Positions 18,795-28,682 are shown, counted from the stretch's first letter. The stretch: 64,000 nt of DNA from Thalassospira lohafexi (GCF_002844275.1 NZ_NXGX01000012.1:1-64000); one strand, 5' to 3'. Notes: generated by a model from the letters alone, not told the origin. A program made the numbers and translations.

Positions 18795-18809
18795 GTGAAA
18801 CAGCACCAG

Positions 18810-18829
18810 ATTCCCGCCTTCGCGGGAAT
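18810..18829. repeat. short REP-like palindrome
   Basis: ATTCCCGC-CTTC-GCGGGAAT followed by GACG. This hairpin resembles a dispersed intergenic palindrome common in proteobacterial genomes. Only one clear copy is in the window. Confidence 0.5.
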
Positions 18830-18865
18830 GACGATCAGGGCGGAAAGGGTGATTGGGATCAGGAC

Positions 18866-19156
18866 CTATTTATCGACAACCGTGTTGCAGAAGGTCGCAA
18901 GATCAATGTCCTTGGCCGTAACACCCCCGGCATCATGGGTGGTCAGGGTGACGCCGACCTTGTTGTAGACATTGAACCATTCGGGATGGTGATCCATTTT
19001 GTCGGCCATGATCGCCACACGGGTCATGAACCCGAAGGCGGAATTGAAATCGCCAAACATGTAAACGCGGCCAATCGACAGGCCGTCTTCGGCAAGATCC
19101 CAACCGGGAAGGTTGGTCAGGGCGGTCTGGATTGCAGCTTTTTCGAGTTTGCTCAT
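18866..19156 (-). CDS. phhB: 4a-hydroxytetrahydrobiopterin dehydratase
   Basis: Pterin-4a-carbinolamine dehydratase, which regenerates dihydropterin after aromatic amino-acid hydroxylation. At 96 residues it is full length for the family. The active-site region [20 protein letters not shown] carries the paired His and the Glu-Trp, and the C-terminal [11 protein letters not shown] is typical. A very strong TAGGAGG site lies before the ATG at 19156. No phenylalanine hydroxylase gene is in the window, so a role in molybdopterin or general pterin metabolism is also possible. Confidence 0.92.
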   Translation of the reverse strand: MSKLEKAAIQTALTNLPGWDLAEDGLSIGRVYMFGDFNSAFGFMTRVAIMADKMDHHPEWFNVYNKVGVTLTTHDAGGVTAKDIDLATFCNTVVDK

Positions 19157-19203
19157 TATTGCCTCCTAGTTTTTTATCGCGTCATTGAACCACAAAAGCG
19201 CGA

Positions 19204-19842
19204 TTAACCCAACAGGGCCTGTACCTTGGCGCGCAGGACCGGCAAAAGGCTGGCTTCAAACCACGGGTTCTTTTTCATCCATGCGGTGTTGCGCCAGCTT
19301 GGATGGGGCATGGGTAAAATGTTATCTGGCAGATAATCGGCAAACTGATGCACGGTTTGGGTCATGGTTTTGGCCCGGCGTTTGCCAAGATAATACCTTT
19401 GCGCATATTGCCCGATCAAAAGGGTTAATCCGATATCGGGTAAATGCCCCCGCAAGGCATCATGCCACGTCGGGGCACATTCCGGGCGGGGCGGTAAATC
19501 GCCCCCGCGCGCCATGCGGCCGGGATAACAAAACCCCATCGGCATAATGGCAAGCTTGGCCGGATCGTAAAAATCATCAACCGACAGCCCCAGCCAGTCG
19601 CGCAACCGATCGCCCGACGCATCATTCCATGGCAGGCCGGTTTCATGCACCTTTGTCCCCGGTGCCTGCCCGATCACCAGAATGCGGGCCGATTTTGCCA
19701 TGCGGACCACCGGGCGCGGCCCCAACGGCAGGCTATCGGCGCAAATCGCACAGGCCCGCACATCAGCCAGCAGGGCATCAAGGGCCGCGTCCGCGCCGGG
19801 TGGGTCAATTTCGGGCAGTTTTCCGGGTTTTAGTCCGGGCAT
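19204..19842 (-). CDS. uracil-DNA glycosylase-family protein
   Basis: 212 residues of the UDG fold. Motif 1 is GQAPGTKVHETGLPWNDASG and motif 2 is MPHPSWRN, with a single CAIC pair near the N-terminus (about 31-34). The four-cysteine Fe-S pattern of family 4 enzymes is not complete, so it is a divergent family member whose base specificity cannot be named. It starts 3 bases after the stop of a glutathione S-transferase, so the two are co-transcribed. Confidence 0.82.
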   Translation of the reverse strand: MPGLKPGKLPEIDPPGADAALDALLADVRACAICADSLPLGPRPVVRMAKSARILVIGQAPGTKVHETGLPWNDASGDRLRDWLGLSVDDFYDPAKLAIMPMGFCYPGRMARGGDLPPRPECAPTWHDALRGHLPDIGLTLLIGQYAQRYYLGKRRAKTMTQTVHQFADYLPDNILPMPHPSWRNTAWMKKNPWFEASLLPVLRAKVQALLG

Positions 19843-19845
19843 GGG

Positions 19846-20505
19846 TTATTTCACCTCGGAATCCTCGATGACCCATTCTTCGGCGGCCGCATCATTGTAC
19901 CATGCCTTCATGTCGGGCAGGCCAAGGATGGTTTCCATATAGGCATTGCCAATCGGGTCAAGTTCCACGCCATAGGTTTTAAACCGGGTGACCACCGGCG
20001 CATACATGGCATCGGCAATCGAAAAATGGCCAAACAGGAAGTCCCCGCCCTGCCCGTATTGGGTGCGGCAGGTTTTAAAAATCTCGCCAATGCGGGCGAT
20101 GTCGGCGTCCACGCCGGGGCCGCGCCCCAGACCGGGCAATGATTTACGGCAATTCATCGGCATGTGACTGCGCAAGGGGCCAAAGCCGCCATGCATTTCA
20201 AGCGATACAGCCCGCGCAATCGCCCGGATATCCATATCCAGCGGCCAGAGCAGCGTATCGGGTTGAGTATCGGCGATATATTCAAGGATCGCCATGGCTT
20301 CCCAGATGGTTTTGCGCCCATCGAAAAAGGCCGGGACCTTGGCCGTTGGCGAAAACACCGGCGCCTGTGCGGCGAAGGCGTCACTGCGCAATTGAACGAG
20401 TTTTTCTTCAAAGGCGACATTGGCGACTTTGAGCCCCAACCACGCCCGCAGCGACCAGGACGAATAATTTTTATTGCCGATATAAAGGACAGGAAGCGTT
20501 TCCAT
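19846..20505 (-). CDS. glutathione S-transferase
   Basis: 219 residues. The thioredoxin-like N-terminal domain begins LPVLYIGNKNYSSWSLRAWL, with the Ser pair of the NYSSWSLR glutathione-site motif, and contains KVPAFFDG and the IWEAMAILEYIAD Glu-Ser-type region (here EA in place of ES). An all-helical C-terminal domain follows with the FGHFSIADAMYAPVV N-capping box. The ATG at 20505 is supported by homology; the frame continues to 20634 without support. The role is likely detoxification. Confidence 0.88.
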   Translation of the reverse strand: METLPVLYIGNKNYSSWSLRAWLGLKVANVAFEEKLVQLRSDAFAAQAPVFSPTAKVPAFFDGRKTIWEAMAILEYIADTQPDTLLWPLDMDIRAIARAVSLEMHGGFGPLRSHMPMNCRKSLPGLGRGPGVDADIARIGEIFKTCRTQYGQGGDFLFGHFSIADAMYAPVVTRFKTYGVELDPIGNAYMETILGLPDMKAWYNDAAAEEWVIEDSEVK

Positions 20506-20750
20506 GGCGGAGCCTTTTGACCAATGGGGTTGAGATACAGCGTTACTATCTTTGCTTTGCAAAGCCGGTTCAAGCACCCATGCGGGGAATTCTTTTCCCC
20601 AATTGCCCAAAGCCCATGGCAGCCGTAAGATCACGGAATATATCTTGCACTTGGCATCTTACGGTGAAAGGCGGGCGGCATCACCGCCGCATATAACGCC
20701 CTTGAGCATAAGTAACGCCAGAAACACGTCACCAGCAGGGAAGTCATACA

Positions 20751-22151
20751 TTGTACGACCACATTATCGCACTCGATACATCCGCAAACCCGATCACCAT
20801 CACCCCGATTGCCGAAGGCGATTTTGCCGCGTGGCTGACCGATCAGCCCGCCAATACCAAGGCATGGATTGCCGCCAACGGCTATGAGGCAAAACGCGGC
20901 ACGCATCTGGCGTTGCCGGCAAATGGCGGCGGGCTTGGCACCGTTTTGGTCGGCTACCTTGATGATGCCAAGGCCCTTTGGGACTTTGCCGCACTGCCCT
21001 TGGCCCTGCCCGAGGGGACCTATGCGTTTGAGGATGGCTTTGCGAAAAATGCAGCGCTTTATGAAAAGGCTGCCCTTGGTATCTACCTTGGGGGGTATCG
21101 GTTTGACCGGTATCGCAAGGATGATGGCAAAAAGGACAAACGTGCGAAAATCGCCCTGCATGACATCACTGCGACCAAACGGGCCGAGAACGTTGCACGT
21201 GGCATCGGACTGGCGCGTGATTTGATCAACATCCCGGCCAATGACATGGGCCCAGCCGAACTTGAAGCCGCGGCAAAGCATCTTGGCGCGGAATTTGGCG
21301 CCAAGGTCAGCGCGATTGTGGGTGAAGAATTGCTCAAGCAAAACTTCCCGGCCATTCATACGGTCGGGCATGGCAGTGACCGCGAACCGCGCCTGATTGA
21401 TTTGCATTGGGGCGATGACAGCGCGCCGAAAATCACGCTGGTCGGCAAGGGAGTGTGTTTTGACACCGGCGGCTATGACCTGAAACCATCAAGCAACATG
21501 TTGCTGATGAAAAAGGACATGGGCGGTTCGGCACAGGTTCTGGGGCTGGCGCGCATGATTATGGCCGCGAACTTGCCGGTCCGGTTGCGCGTGCTGATCC
21601 CGGCGGTTGAAAACATGGTGTCGGGCCGGGCCTATCGCCCAAGTGACATTTTGCAAACCCGCAAAGGCATCACGGTTGAAGTTGGCAATACCGATGCCGA
21701 GGGGCGGCTTGTCCTGTCTGATGCCCTGACCGAGGCCGCGTCGGAAGACCCCGAGATGCTGCTTGATTTCGCCACCCTGACCGGGGCTGCACGTGTGGCC
21801 CTTGGCCTTGGTTTGCCAGCCCTGTTTTCCAATGATGATGATCTGGCCAATGGGTTGATGGAAAATGGGCTGGCGCTGCATGACCCGATGTGGCGGTTGC
21901 CATTGTGGGATGAGTATCGCCCGATGCTTGATAGCAAGGCGGCCGACATGAACAACATTTCCGGCAGCCCGTTTGGCGGTGCGATCATTGCCGGTCTGTT
22001 TTTGGACCGGTTTGCCGAAGGGGCAAAAAGCTGGGCGCATATTGATTTGATGGCCTGGAACCCGACCGACCGACCGGGTCGCCCAACCGGTGGCGAAGCA
22101 CAGGGAATTCGGGCCGCCTTCAAGCTGATCGAGGATCGTTTCGGTAAGTAA
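20751..22151 (+). CDS. M17 leucyl aminopeptidase family protein
   Basis: Two-metal exopeptidase, 466 residues. An N-terminal regulatory domain (about 1-150) precedes the catalytic domain with the metal ligands in GKGVCFDTGGYDLK and the M17 signature NTDAEGRLVLSDAL, plus a late AHIDLMAWNP. It likely releases N-terminal residues from peptides in the cytosol. Translation appears to start at TTG (20751), preceded by AGCAGGGA about 10 bases upstream; the next ATG lies far inside the conserved protein. It is followed by a structured repeat element, not by a gene. Confidence 0.92.
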   Translation: MYDHIIALDTSANPITITPIAEGDFAAWLTDQPANTKAWIAANGYEAKRGTHLALPANGGGLGTVLVGYLDDAKALWDFAALPLALPEGTYAFEDGFAKNAALYEKAALGIYLGGYRFDRYRKDDGKKDKRAKIALHDITATKRAENVARGIGLARDLINIPANDMGPAELEAAAKHLGAEFGAKVSAIVGEELLKQNFPAIHTVGHGSDREPRLIDLHWGDDSAPKITLVGKGVCFDTGGYDLKPSSNMLLMKKDMGGSAQVLGLARMIMAANLPVRLRVLIPAVENMVSGRAYRPSDILQTRKGITVEVGNTDAEGRLVLSDALTEAASEDPEMLLDFATLTGAARVALGLGLPALFSNDDDLANGLMENGLALHDPMWRLPLWDEYRPMLDSKAADMNNISGSPFGGAIIAGLFLDRFAEGAKSWAHIDLMAWNPTDRPGRPTGGEAQGIRAAFKLIEDRFGK

Positions 22152-22161
22152 ACTAAACCCA

Positions 22162-22428
22162 AGAGCCTTTTCCCTCTGGGCTTGATCGATTTTGTTCGTG
22201 CTTGGCGAAGTGTTTGGCAAGGCACAGCGCGCAGGACGATGCGGCGCGTCGTTCAAGCGGTGTAACGATGCGAAACATCGCCAAACACGAACCCTTCGGG
22301 CCGGGACCTTCTTCTGCCCCGCAGCGTCAAGGGTCTTGACCGTAGCACCGCTACGCTCTGCGATCATTTCCTTGCCGGACAGAAGAAGCCCTCCGGCAAA
22401 ACGTTTCAACCCAGAGGGAAAAGGCTCT
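22162..22428. repeat. structured intergenic element with 19-bp inverted ends
   Basis: AGAGCCTTTTCCCTCTGGG (22162-22180) and its exact reverse complement (22410-22428) bound a 267-base unit. Inside are a near-perfect pair GTTCGTG[C/T]TTGGCG (about 22194-22206 and 22291-22304) and a TTGCCGG ... CCGGCAA hairpin around 22372-22400. The nested folding and lack of a believable gene suggest a dispersed repeat or a structured RNA. It begins 10 bases after the aminopeptidase stop. Confidence 0.65.
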
Positions 22429-22521
22429 GGATTGTACATTTCCCAATTAGACCTTTGACATCTACGCAGGGGTCAGGTAGACAGATTACGTATTCGTAAC
22501 AAATAATTGTTGGGCACAAGC

Positions 22522-22869
22522 ATGTCGATCGAGATCAAACCGTCCAAGGCCCTCGACCTTTGGCGTATCGCGATTGTAGAAAGCGTGCGTCGGGATTCCC
22601 CCGATTTATCTGCTCGGCAAATGGCTTTGTTATTGAACGTTTACCTGACCCCGGCACCGCATACCGTGCGTGGATTGTCAGATGCGCTTAACATCTCCAA
22701 ACCGGCTATCACCCGTGCCCTTGACCGCCTGAGTTCGCTTGGCATGGTCAAACGCAAGGTTGATGAAGACGACCGTCGTTCGGTGCTGATTCAGCGGACG
22801 GTTAAGGGATCTGTTTTCCTGCGCGAGTTTGGCGATATCATCGTCGCGGCAGGCAAAGAAACCGAATAA
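22522..22869 (+). CDS. MarR-family transcriptional regulator, short
   Basis: 115-residue winged-helix protein. The recognition region is GLSDALNISKPAITRALDRLSSLGMVKRKVDEDDRRSVLI (quoted as family evidence, residues about 52-91), with the DDRRSVLI wing typical of MarR. It is shorter than usual, lacking much of the C-terminal dimerisation helix. The ATG at 22522 is preferred to a TTG at 22507. No neighbour is obviously regulated; the upstream gene is separated by the structured repeat. Confidence 0.8.
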   Translation: MSIEIKPSKALDLWRIAIVESVRRDSPDLSARQMALLLNVYLTPAPHTVRGLSDALNISKPAITRALDRLSSLGMVKRKVDEDDRRSVLIQRTVKGSVFLREFGDIIVAAGKETE

Positions 22870-23178
22870 GCTGCCTCTGGTTCGCGGTCACACGACCGTT
22901 TCCAGTTTGAATTTTGCCCCGTTTGGGCGGTAAATTCGCAATATGACCGCCCATAAGACGATTTAGGGCAGCAATCCTTTCCTTTGTGCAAATTCCATTC
23001 TTCTTATACAGCCAAAAATCGCTATATACAGACCAGTTGGTATGTAACAACTGCTTCGCGCATCTCGCCCATCCCCCTGTTTTCACGTTTAAGAACAAGG
23101 GGATAAGTGAATTAAAATCAGCACATATAAGATAACTGCGGGTGAATTTCGCCAGATACGCCGTGCTGCGCGAAAAGG
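22870..23178. other. gene-free interval between MarR and LysE genes
   Basis: About 310 bases between a + strand regulator and a convergent exporter. An imperfect inverted pair (CCCCCTGTT ... AACAAGGGG, about 23071-23103) could act as a weak terminator. I see no gene or RNA. Confidence 0.3.
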
Positions 23179-23850
23179 TCAGTGACGGGTGCCCGCACTG
23201 CTTTCTGGCATCTCAATCAGCGATAAAAGGGCCGCAGCAGCGATCAAAACAGCCCCGGAGACCCGTGCCACCACATTTGTCCCACCGCGCTGCACCAGCC
23301 AAGGCATCACCCGGGCGGCCCCCATCGCGTAAATCATTACGAATGTGTAATCAAGAACAACGAAGGTCACACCAAGGATCAGCAACTGCGGGATCAAGGC
23401 GGCGGTCGGATCGACAAATTGCGGGAACAATGCCCCGAAAAACGCGATGGCCTTTGGATTGCCCGCCGCGACCAGAAAACCCTCGCGGAACAGTTTACGG
23501 CGACGGACGGGTTCATAGTGGCCCGCCGGGTTCGTTTTGATATCGTTCTGAACCTTGTTTGCCCTGGATTTGCGGAAAAGGGCTGTTAGCCCCATCACCA
23601 GAAGAAAACCAACCCCGCACCACTTCACAACCGCGAATGCCGTCGCCGACGTTGCCAGAAGCGCCCCAAGACCGACAGCAGCAACCACCATCTGGATCAT
23701 GTTTGCTGTCACATCGCCCAAGGCCGTCATCAAGGTCGGGCGCGCACCATAGCGCAGCGCATGCGACATCCCGATCAGAACACTGGGCCCCGGTGTCAGG
23801 ACCAGCAAAAAGACAAGGACGGCAAAACTCAGCCAGGTTTCAAACGGCAT
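23179..23850 (-). CDS. LysE/RhtB-family amino-acid exporter
   Basis: 223-residue inner-membrane exporter with six hydrophobic segments. The signature LVLTPGPSVLIGMSHALRYG lies near the N-terminus and NPKAIAFFGALFPQFVDP in the second half. The ATG at 23850 has GGAG about 10 bases upstream; the longer frame to 23871 adds seven unsupported residues. It is distinct from the LysE-type gene at 9300-9983. The substrate is unknown. Confidence 0.88.
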   Translation of the reverse strand: MPFETWLSFAVLVFLLVLTPGPSVLIGMSHALRYGARPTLMTALGDVTANMIQMVVAAVGLGALLATSATAFAVVKWCGVGFLLVMGLTALFRKSRANKVQNDIKTNPAGHYEPVRRRKLFREGFLVAAGNPKAIAFFGALFPQFVDPTAALIPQLLILGVTFVVLDYTFVMIYAMGAARVMPWLVQRGGTNVVARVSGAVLIAAAALLSLIEMPESSAGTRH

Positions 23851-24091
23851 GATGGGTGATCTCCGGTGCAAAGGACGTCATCGGCATATCACGCCATTCC
23901 GATTGCACAAGTGCGTGTTGTGCAATGCCTCATGACAATGCGTCATCACGACCGGATCAGGTGCGAAGATTAAAGGCAACACACCCTTAAACCCATCACA
24001 GGATAAACCGGCAGCACCGCAACAAAATTTGCAACCGGCGGATATAAAGGGTGGGTCAGAACGTCATTTCAGGGGAGTGATCGCGTTAGCG

Positions 24092-24817
24092 TTAGCGTTG
24101 CTTGGCATCGCCCGGCCAGCGATCATAGAACTTGCGAACCTGAACGGAGCGCAGGGTATCTGGTGGCAAGATGGATTGTGCCGTTTTCTGCAACTGGAAC
24201 TGAAGCGCCGAGAAATAGCGGTTCGGCACGGGCGCAAACGGACTAAAAGGCGGCTCGGGTGTGATTTCCTCGCCTTTTTCGGCCGCTTCTTCGGCGGCTT
24301 TTGCCTCAGCCTCAAGTTCTTCTTCGGTTTTGGCAGGCGGGGGTGGCAACAAGGCCGGCGCGTCAAACTTAAAGCCACGTTTGCCCGGTTCGCGGTTTTC
24401 AAAGCGGCTTTGAGTATCGCGGTACATCAGACGTTGCAAATCAACCAGAAACGCATTGATGATCTTTGGCATCCGGCTTTCGATCACCTCGACATCCTGT
24501 TTGGTCGCGGCCTCAAGCCAGATGTTGAAAACAAGTTGGCGAATGGTCCCAGATTTGGGCAGCACGACGGTCAGTGACACCGGATCGGGGATGATCACTG
24601 TATCGGGAATGACCGGTTCGGTATTGGCGACTTCTTCCTCGGCAGCGGGTTCTTTTTTCGATGATGCATTGGCCGGGGCAACCGCCATCATAAAGACAAG
24701 TGCACTTAACATCATGGCAAGCATGCCCACAGCGGTCCGCCGCAGGAAGGCCAAGTTAGCGCTGGCGTTGGCATTGGCTTTTGGCTGCTTAAAAGACGCC
24801 ATCAACGAAATGCTCAC
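24092..24817 (-). CDS. secreted/anchored FliL-like protein of unknown function
   Basis: A 241-residue protein I do not recognise with certainty. The N-terminus has a polar stretch and a hydrophobic signal or anchor (TAVGMLAMMLSALVFMMAVAPANA, quoted in part, about 28-51). Then comes an acidic linker and a domain DPVSLTVVLPKSG ... LEAATKQDVEVIESRMPKI whose pattern (a strand, then helices ending in an INAFLVDLQRL element) resembles the periplasmic FliL fold. A Pro/Glu/Ala-rich segment and a conserved-looking C-terminus follow. GTG at 24817 is chosen because AGGTGAT lies just upstream; ATG at 24802 is an alternative. There are no flagellar genes nearby. Confidence 0.6.
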   Translation of the reverse strand: MSISLMASFKQPKANANASANLAFLRRTAVGMLAMMLSALVFMMAVAPANASSKKEPAAEEEVANTEPVIPDTVIIPDPVSLTVVLPKSGTIRQLVFNIWLEAATKQDVEVIESRMPKIINAFLVDLQRLMYRDTQSRFENREPGKRGFKFDAPALLPPPPAKTEEELEAEAKAAEEAAEKGEEITPEPPFSPFAPVPNRYFSALQFQLQKTAQSILPPDTLRSVQVRKFYDRWPGDAKQR

Positions 24818-24885
24818 GTTTATCACCTTGTTTTCAGTAGCTTATTTAACTTCTTGTAGCATCTAATACCGGTATCTGTCCGCAA

Positions 24886-26520
24886 TCAGTTCCTGACAAA
24901 ATCTGTCCCGGCTGCACGCAGATCAAGGGCCGCGGCCAGAAGCGCCTTGGTATAGGGTTGCTGCGGATGATCAAACACGTCCGCCGCCGCCCCGCTTTCG
25001 ACCAGTTTACCGTTCTGCATCACCATCACCCGATGTGAAAGTGCGCGCACCACCCGCAAATCATGGCTGATAAACAGGTAGGCCATCTTGTGGCGTGCCT
25101 GCAAATCGCGGAGCAATTCAACAATTTGCGCCTGTACCGACATATCAAGGGCCGACGTTGGTTCATCCAGTACGATAAAGCGCGGCTTTAGGACCAATGC
25201 GCGGGCAATCGAAATGCGTTGGCGCTGGCCCCCGGAAAATTCATGCGGATAGCGGTCCATGGCATTTTGCGGCAGATCGACCTCAACAAGCGCCTCGGAA
25301 ATGCGTTTTTGACGCTCGGCCGGGGTTAAGTCCGGTTCATGGATTTCAAGCCCCTCGCCGACGATCTGGGCGATGGACATGCGCGGGCTGAGCGATCCGA
25401 ACGGATCCTGAAATACCACCTGCATGTCGCGGCGCAGGGTGCGTAAATCTGCCCCGGCAAATTTGCGGATATCCTTGCCGCCAAACCGGATGTCACCATC
25501 GGATTTCAACAGACGCAGGATTGCCATCGCAAGGGTCGTCTTACCCGATCCACTTTCCCCGACAATACCAAGCGTTTCGCCCTGCTTCAATGTCAGTGAA
25601 ATATGATCGACCGCATCAAGGTAGCTTTCGGGGCGGCCAAGCAATCCTTTGCGGCCAATCGGAAAGCGCACCTGAATGTTGCTGGTTTCAAGAAGGTCAG
25701 CGGCATTTTCGGGCAAATCCGGTGCATTGCCACTTGGCACGGCGGCCAGCAATTTTTGGGTATAGGGGTGCTGTGGATTTTCAAACAATCCATGGCCTGT
25801 TCCGCGTTCGACGATTTCGCCGTCTTTCATCACACAGACGTTTTGCGCCATTTTCTGAACGATTTGCAGATCATGGGTGATCAGCAACAAACCCATGCCA
25901 AGCTTTGACTGCAAATCTTGCAGCAGCTCAAGAATCTGGGCCTGAATGGTGACGTCCAATGCCGTGGTCGGTTCATCCGCAATCAGAAGTTCCGGTTCAT
26001 TGGCAAGCGCCATGGCGATCATGACGCGTTGACGCTGCCCGCCCGAGAGTTCATGGGGCAGGGCCCTCAACCGTGACGACGGATCGGGGATGCCAACCAG
26101 ATCAAGCAGTTCGAGAATGCGTGCGCGTGCCTTACCGCCGCGCAATCCTTTATGAAGCAGCAACACCTCGCCGATCTGCTTTTCGATGTTATGGAGCGGG
26201 TTCAGCGAGGTCATCGGTTCCTGAAATATCATCGAAATCCGATTGCCCCGGATTTGACGCAGCGTGCGTTCATCCGCCCCGACCATTTCGGTGCCGTCAA
26301 AGGTGATCGAGCCCGATGGATGGGTCGCACGCGGATAGGGCAGCAATTGCAGGATCGAAAGGGCTGTGACCGATTTTCCCGATCCGCTTTCGCCGACAAG
26401 GGCCATGGTTTCGCCGCGTCCCATCGAAAATGAAATGCCCTTAACAGCGGGAATACCGGCAAAGTTTACCGAAAGGTCGTTTACCACCAGAAGCGGCTGT
26501 GTCGATTGGGGGGTCGTCAT
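24886..26520 (-). CDS. yejF: ABC transporter, double ATP-binding protein (YejF type)
   Basis: Energises the YejABEF peptide/microcin-C-type importer. The 544 residues contain two complete ABC domains, each with Walker A (GESGSGKS; GESGSGKT), signature (LSGGQRQRV; FSGGQRQRI) and Walker B (ELLIADEPTTALD; RFIVLDEPTSALD). Oligopeptide-family C-terminal extensions follow each domain (HPYTQKLLAAVP; QPYTKALLAAAL). The ATG at 26520 has TAGGAG 7 bases upstream. It is the last gene of yejA-yejB-yejE-yejF, 9 bases after yejE. Confidence 0.94.
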   Translation of the reverse strand: MTTPQSTQPLLVVNDLSVNFAGIPAVKGISFSMGRGETMALVGESGSGKSVTALSILQLLPYPRATHPSGSITFDGTEMVGADERTLRQIRGNRISMIFQEPMTSLNPLHNIEKQIGEVLLLHKGLRGGKARARILELLDLVGIPDPSSRLRALPHELSGGQRQRVMIAMALANEPELLIADEPTTALDVTIQAQILELLQDLQSKLGMGLLLITHDLQIVQKMAQNVCVMKDGEIVERGTGHGLFENPQHPYTQKLLAAVPSGNAPDLPENAADLLETSNIQVRFPIGRKGLLGRPESYLDAVDHISLTLKQGETLGIVGESGSGKTTLAMAILRLLKSDGDIRFGGKDIRKFAGADLRTLRRDMQVVFQDPFGSLSPRMSIAQIVGEGLEIHEPDLTPAERQKRISEALVEVDLPQNAMDRYPHEFSGGQRQRISIARALVLKPRFIVLDEPTSALDMSVQAQIVELLRDLQARHKMAYLFISHDLRVVRALSHRVMVMQNGKLVESGAAADVFDHPQQPYTKALLAAALDLRAAGTDFVRN

Positions 26521-26529
26521 AGCCAACTC

Positions 26530-27561
26530 CTAAAACGTTTTGCGCGGGTCAAAGGCATCGCGCACGGCCTCGCCGATGAAGATCAACAAACTTAACATCA
26601 ACGCGATGGCAAAGAAGGCCGTCAGGCCAAGCCAAGGTGCCTGAAGATTGTTTTTACCCTGTGCCAGCAATTCCCCAAGCGATGGCGAACCGGGTGGCAT
26701 GCCAAGCCCCAGGAAATCAAGCGAGGTCAGTGCGACAATCGACCCGTTCAAAACAAACGGCAGGAAGGTAATGGTCGCCACCATCGCATTGGGCAAAACA
26801 TGGCGAGACATGATCCGGGTATCTGTCATGCCAAGCGCACGGGCCGCACGGACATATTCAAGATTACGCGCACGCAGGAATTCGGCACGGACAAGGCCGG
26901 TCAGGGTCATCCAGCTAAACAGCACAAGAATGAACAATAACGTCCAGAACCCCGGTGCAAACAGGCTGGCAAGAATGATCAGGATGAACAGTTGCGGCAA
27001 GCCAGACCAGATTTCGATCACGCGCTGCGCACCCAAATCAACCCAGCCGCCGAAATAGCCCTGCACCGCCCCGGCCGCAATGCCAATCACCGAACTGATC
27101 GCGGTCAGTGCCAGACCAAACAGGATAGATATCCTAAACCCGTAAATCAGGCGTGCAAGCACATCGCGCCCAAGGTCATCGGTGCCGAGCCAATGGCGAG
27201 CGGACGGCGAGGCCGGTTGCGGTTCGCGCATTTCAAAATCGATGGTGTTGTAAGAAAACGGGATCAGCGGCCAGATGGCAAAGCCGTGGTCCTCGATCTT
27301 GCCAAGGATGTAGGGGTCATAAAAATCCGTCTCGACGTCAAAATCGCCGCCATAGGCGGTTTCAGGATGGTCCGAGAGGATCGGCACATACCAGTTGTCG
27401 TCGTATTTGACGAAAATCGGTTTGTCATTGGCGACAAACTCCGCCGCCAGACAGATGACAAACAGAATGGCAAAGATAACAAGCGACCAATAGCCGCGTT
27501 TGTTGGCGCGGAAGTTGGCCATGCGACGTTTGTTAAGCGGGGATAAAATGATGTTTGGCAT
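26530..27561 (-). CDS. yejE: ABC transporter permease (YejE type)
   Basis: Inner-membrane permease of the YejABEF importer, 343 residues. One N-terminal segment (YWSLVIFAILFVICLAAEFV) and a long periplasmic loop with the NDKPIFVKYDDNWYVPI and HWLGTDDLGRDVLARLIYG elements typical of YejE are followed by the transmembrane core with the EAA-like loop RAARALGMTDTRIMSRHVLP. The ATG at 27561 lies 2 bases after the yejB stop and has GGGAGGA upstream; a TTG two codons earlier is less likely. Confidence 0.93.
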   Translation of the reverse strand: MPNIILSPLNKRRMANFRANKRGYWSLVIFAILFVICLAAEFVANDKPIFVKYDDNWYVPILSDHPETAYGGDFDVETDFYDPYILGKIEDHGFAIWPLIPFSYNTIDFEMREPQPASPSARHWLGTDDLGRDVLARLIYGFRISILFGLALTAISSVIGIAAGAVQGYFGGWVDLGAQRVIEIWSGLPQLFILIILASLFAPGFWTLLFILVLFSWMTLTGLVRAEFLRARNLEYVRAARALGMTDTRIMSRHVLPNAMVATITFLPFVLNGSIVALTSLDFLGLGMPPGSPSLGELLAQGKNNLQAPWLGLTAFFAIALMLSLLIFIGEAVRDAFDPRKTF

Positions 27562-27563
27562 GA

Positions 27564-28679
27564 TCAATCCTCCCGCGCATCAAAGTTGATCCGTGGATCA
27601 ACGAAGTGATAGCTGAGATCGCTGATCAGGTTGAGCACAAGCCCAAACAGCGTGAACAGATAAAGGGTGGCAAACATCACCGGATAGTCCCGCTTCATCA
27701 CCGCTTCAAAGCCGAGCAACCCAAGCCCGTCGAGCGAGAAAATCACTTCGATCAGGACCGAGCCGGTAAACAGCAAGCCGATCAAGGCACTTGGGAAACC
27801 GGCGATCACCAGCAACATGGCATTGCGAAACACATGGCCGTAAAGCACCCGTTTTTCCGTCAGGCCCTTGGCCCGTGCAGTGACGACATATTGCTTGTTA
27901 ATCTCATCAAGGAACGAGTTTTTGGTCAGCATGGTCAGGGTGGTAAACCCGCCAATCGTCAATGCGGTAATCGGCAAGGCCAGATGCCAGAAATAGTCGC
28001 CGATTTTGCCCAGAAGCGACATTTCATCAAAATTCGATGAGGTTAACCCCCGAAGTGGGAACAGATCGAAATACGTCCCCCCGGCAAAGACAACAATCAG
28101 CATCACGGCAAACAGGAAGCCCGGAATGGCATAGCCGACAATGATCGCCGCCGATGACCAGACATCAAAGTTTGATCCATCGCGCACCGCCTTGGCAACC
28201 CCCAGCGGGACGGAGACCATATAAATGATCAGCGTTGACCAAAGACCCAGCGAGATCGAGACCGGCATTTTATCGACGACAAGATCAATGACGTCGCGGT
28301 CCTGAAAATAGCTTTGGCCAAAATCGAACGTCAGATAGTTCTTCATCATGATCCAGAAGCGTTCATAGGCCGGTTTATCGAACCCGAACTGCTTTTCAAG
28401 CTGGCTGATGATTTCAGGATCAAGCCCCTGTGCACCGCGATAGGTCGAGGTGGAGGAGAAATTGTTGCTTCCGCCGCCATTGCCACCACCACCGCCGCCA
28501 CTTTCAGCGCCCTGATTGCTGATGCGTGCGGTTGCGGAAACGTCAGCGCCTTGAAGCTGGGCGACGATTTGTTCAACTGGACCACCCGGCGCAAATTGAA
28601 TGATCGCAAAGTTCAGCACCATGATGCCAAACAAGGTGACCGGGATCAGCAAAAGGCGGCGCAGGATATAATTCAGCAT
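27564..28679 (-). CDS. yejB: ABC transporter permease (YejB type)
   Basis: Inner-membrane permease of the YejABEF importer, 371 residues with six predicted segments. The N-terminus [19 protein letters not shown] is canonical. A Gly/Ser-rich insert (about residues 58-75) sits in the first periplasmic loop before [19 protein letters not shown]. The EAA loop is [20 protein letters not shown]. It is 3 bases after yejA and tightly followed by yejE. Confidence 0.93.
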   Translation of the reverse strand: MLNYILRRLLLIPVTLFGIMVLNFAIIQFAPGGPVEQIVAQLQGADVSATARISNQGAESGGGGGGNGGGSNNFSSTSTYRGAQGLDPEIISQLEKQFGFDKPAYERFWIMMKNYLTFDFGQSYFQDRDVIDLVVDKMPVSISLGLWSTLIIYMVSVPLGVAKAVRDGSNFDVWSSAAIIVGYAIPGFLFAVMLIVVFAGGTYFDLFPLRGLTSSNFDEMSLLGKIGDYFWHLALPITALTIGGFTTLTMLTKNSFLDEINKQYVVTARAKGLTEKRVLYGHVFRNAMLLVIAGFPSALIGLLFTGSVLIEVIFSLDGLGLLGFEAVMKRDYPVMFATLYLFTLFGLVLNLISDLSYHFVDPRINFDARED

Positions 28680-28682
28680 TGC

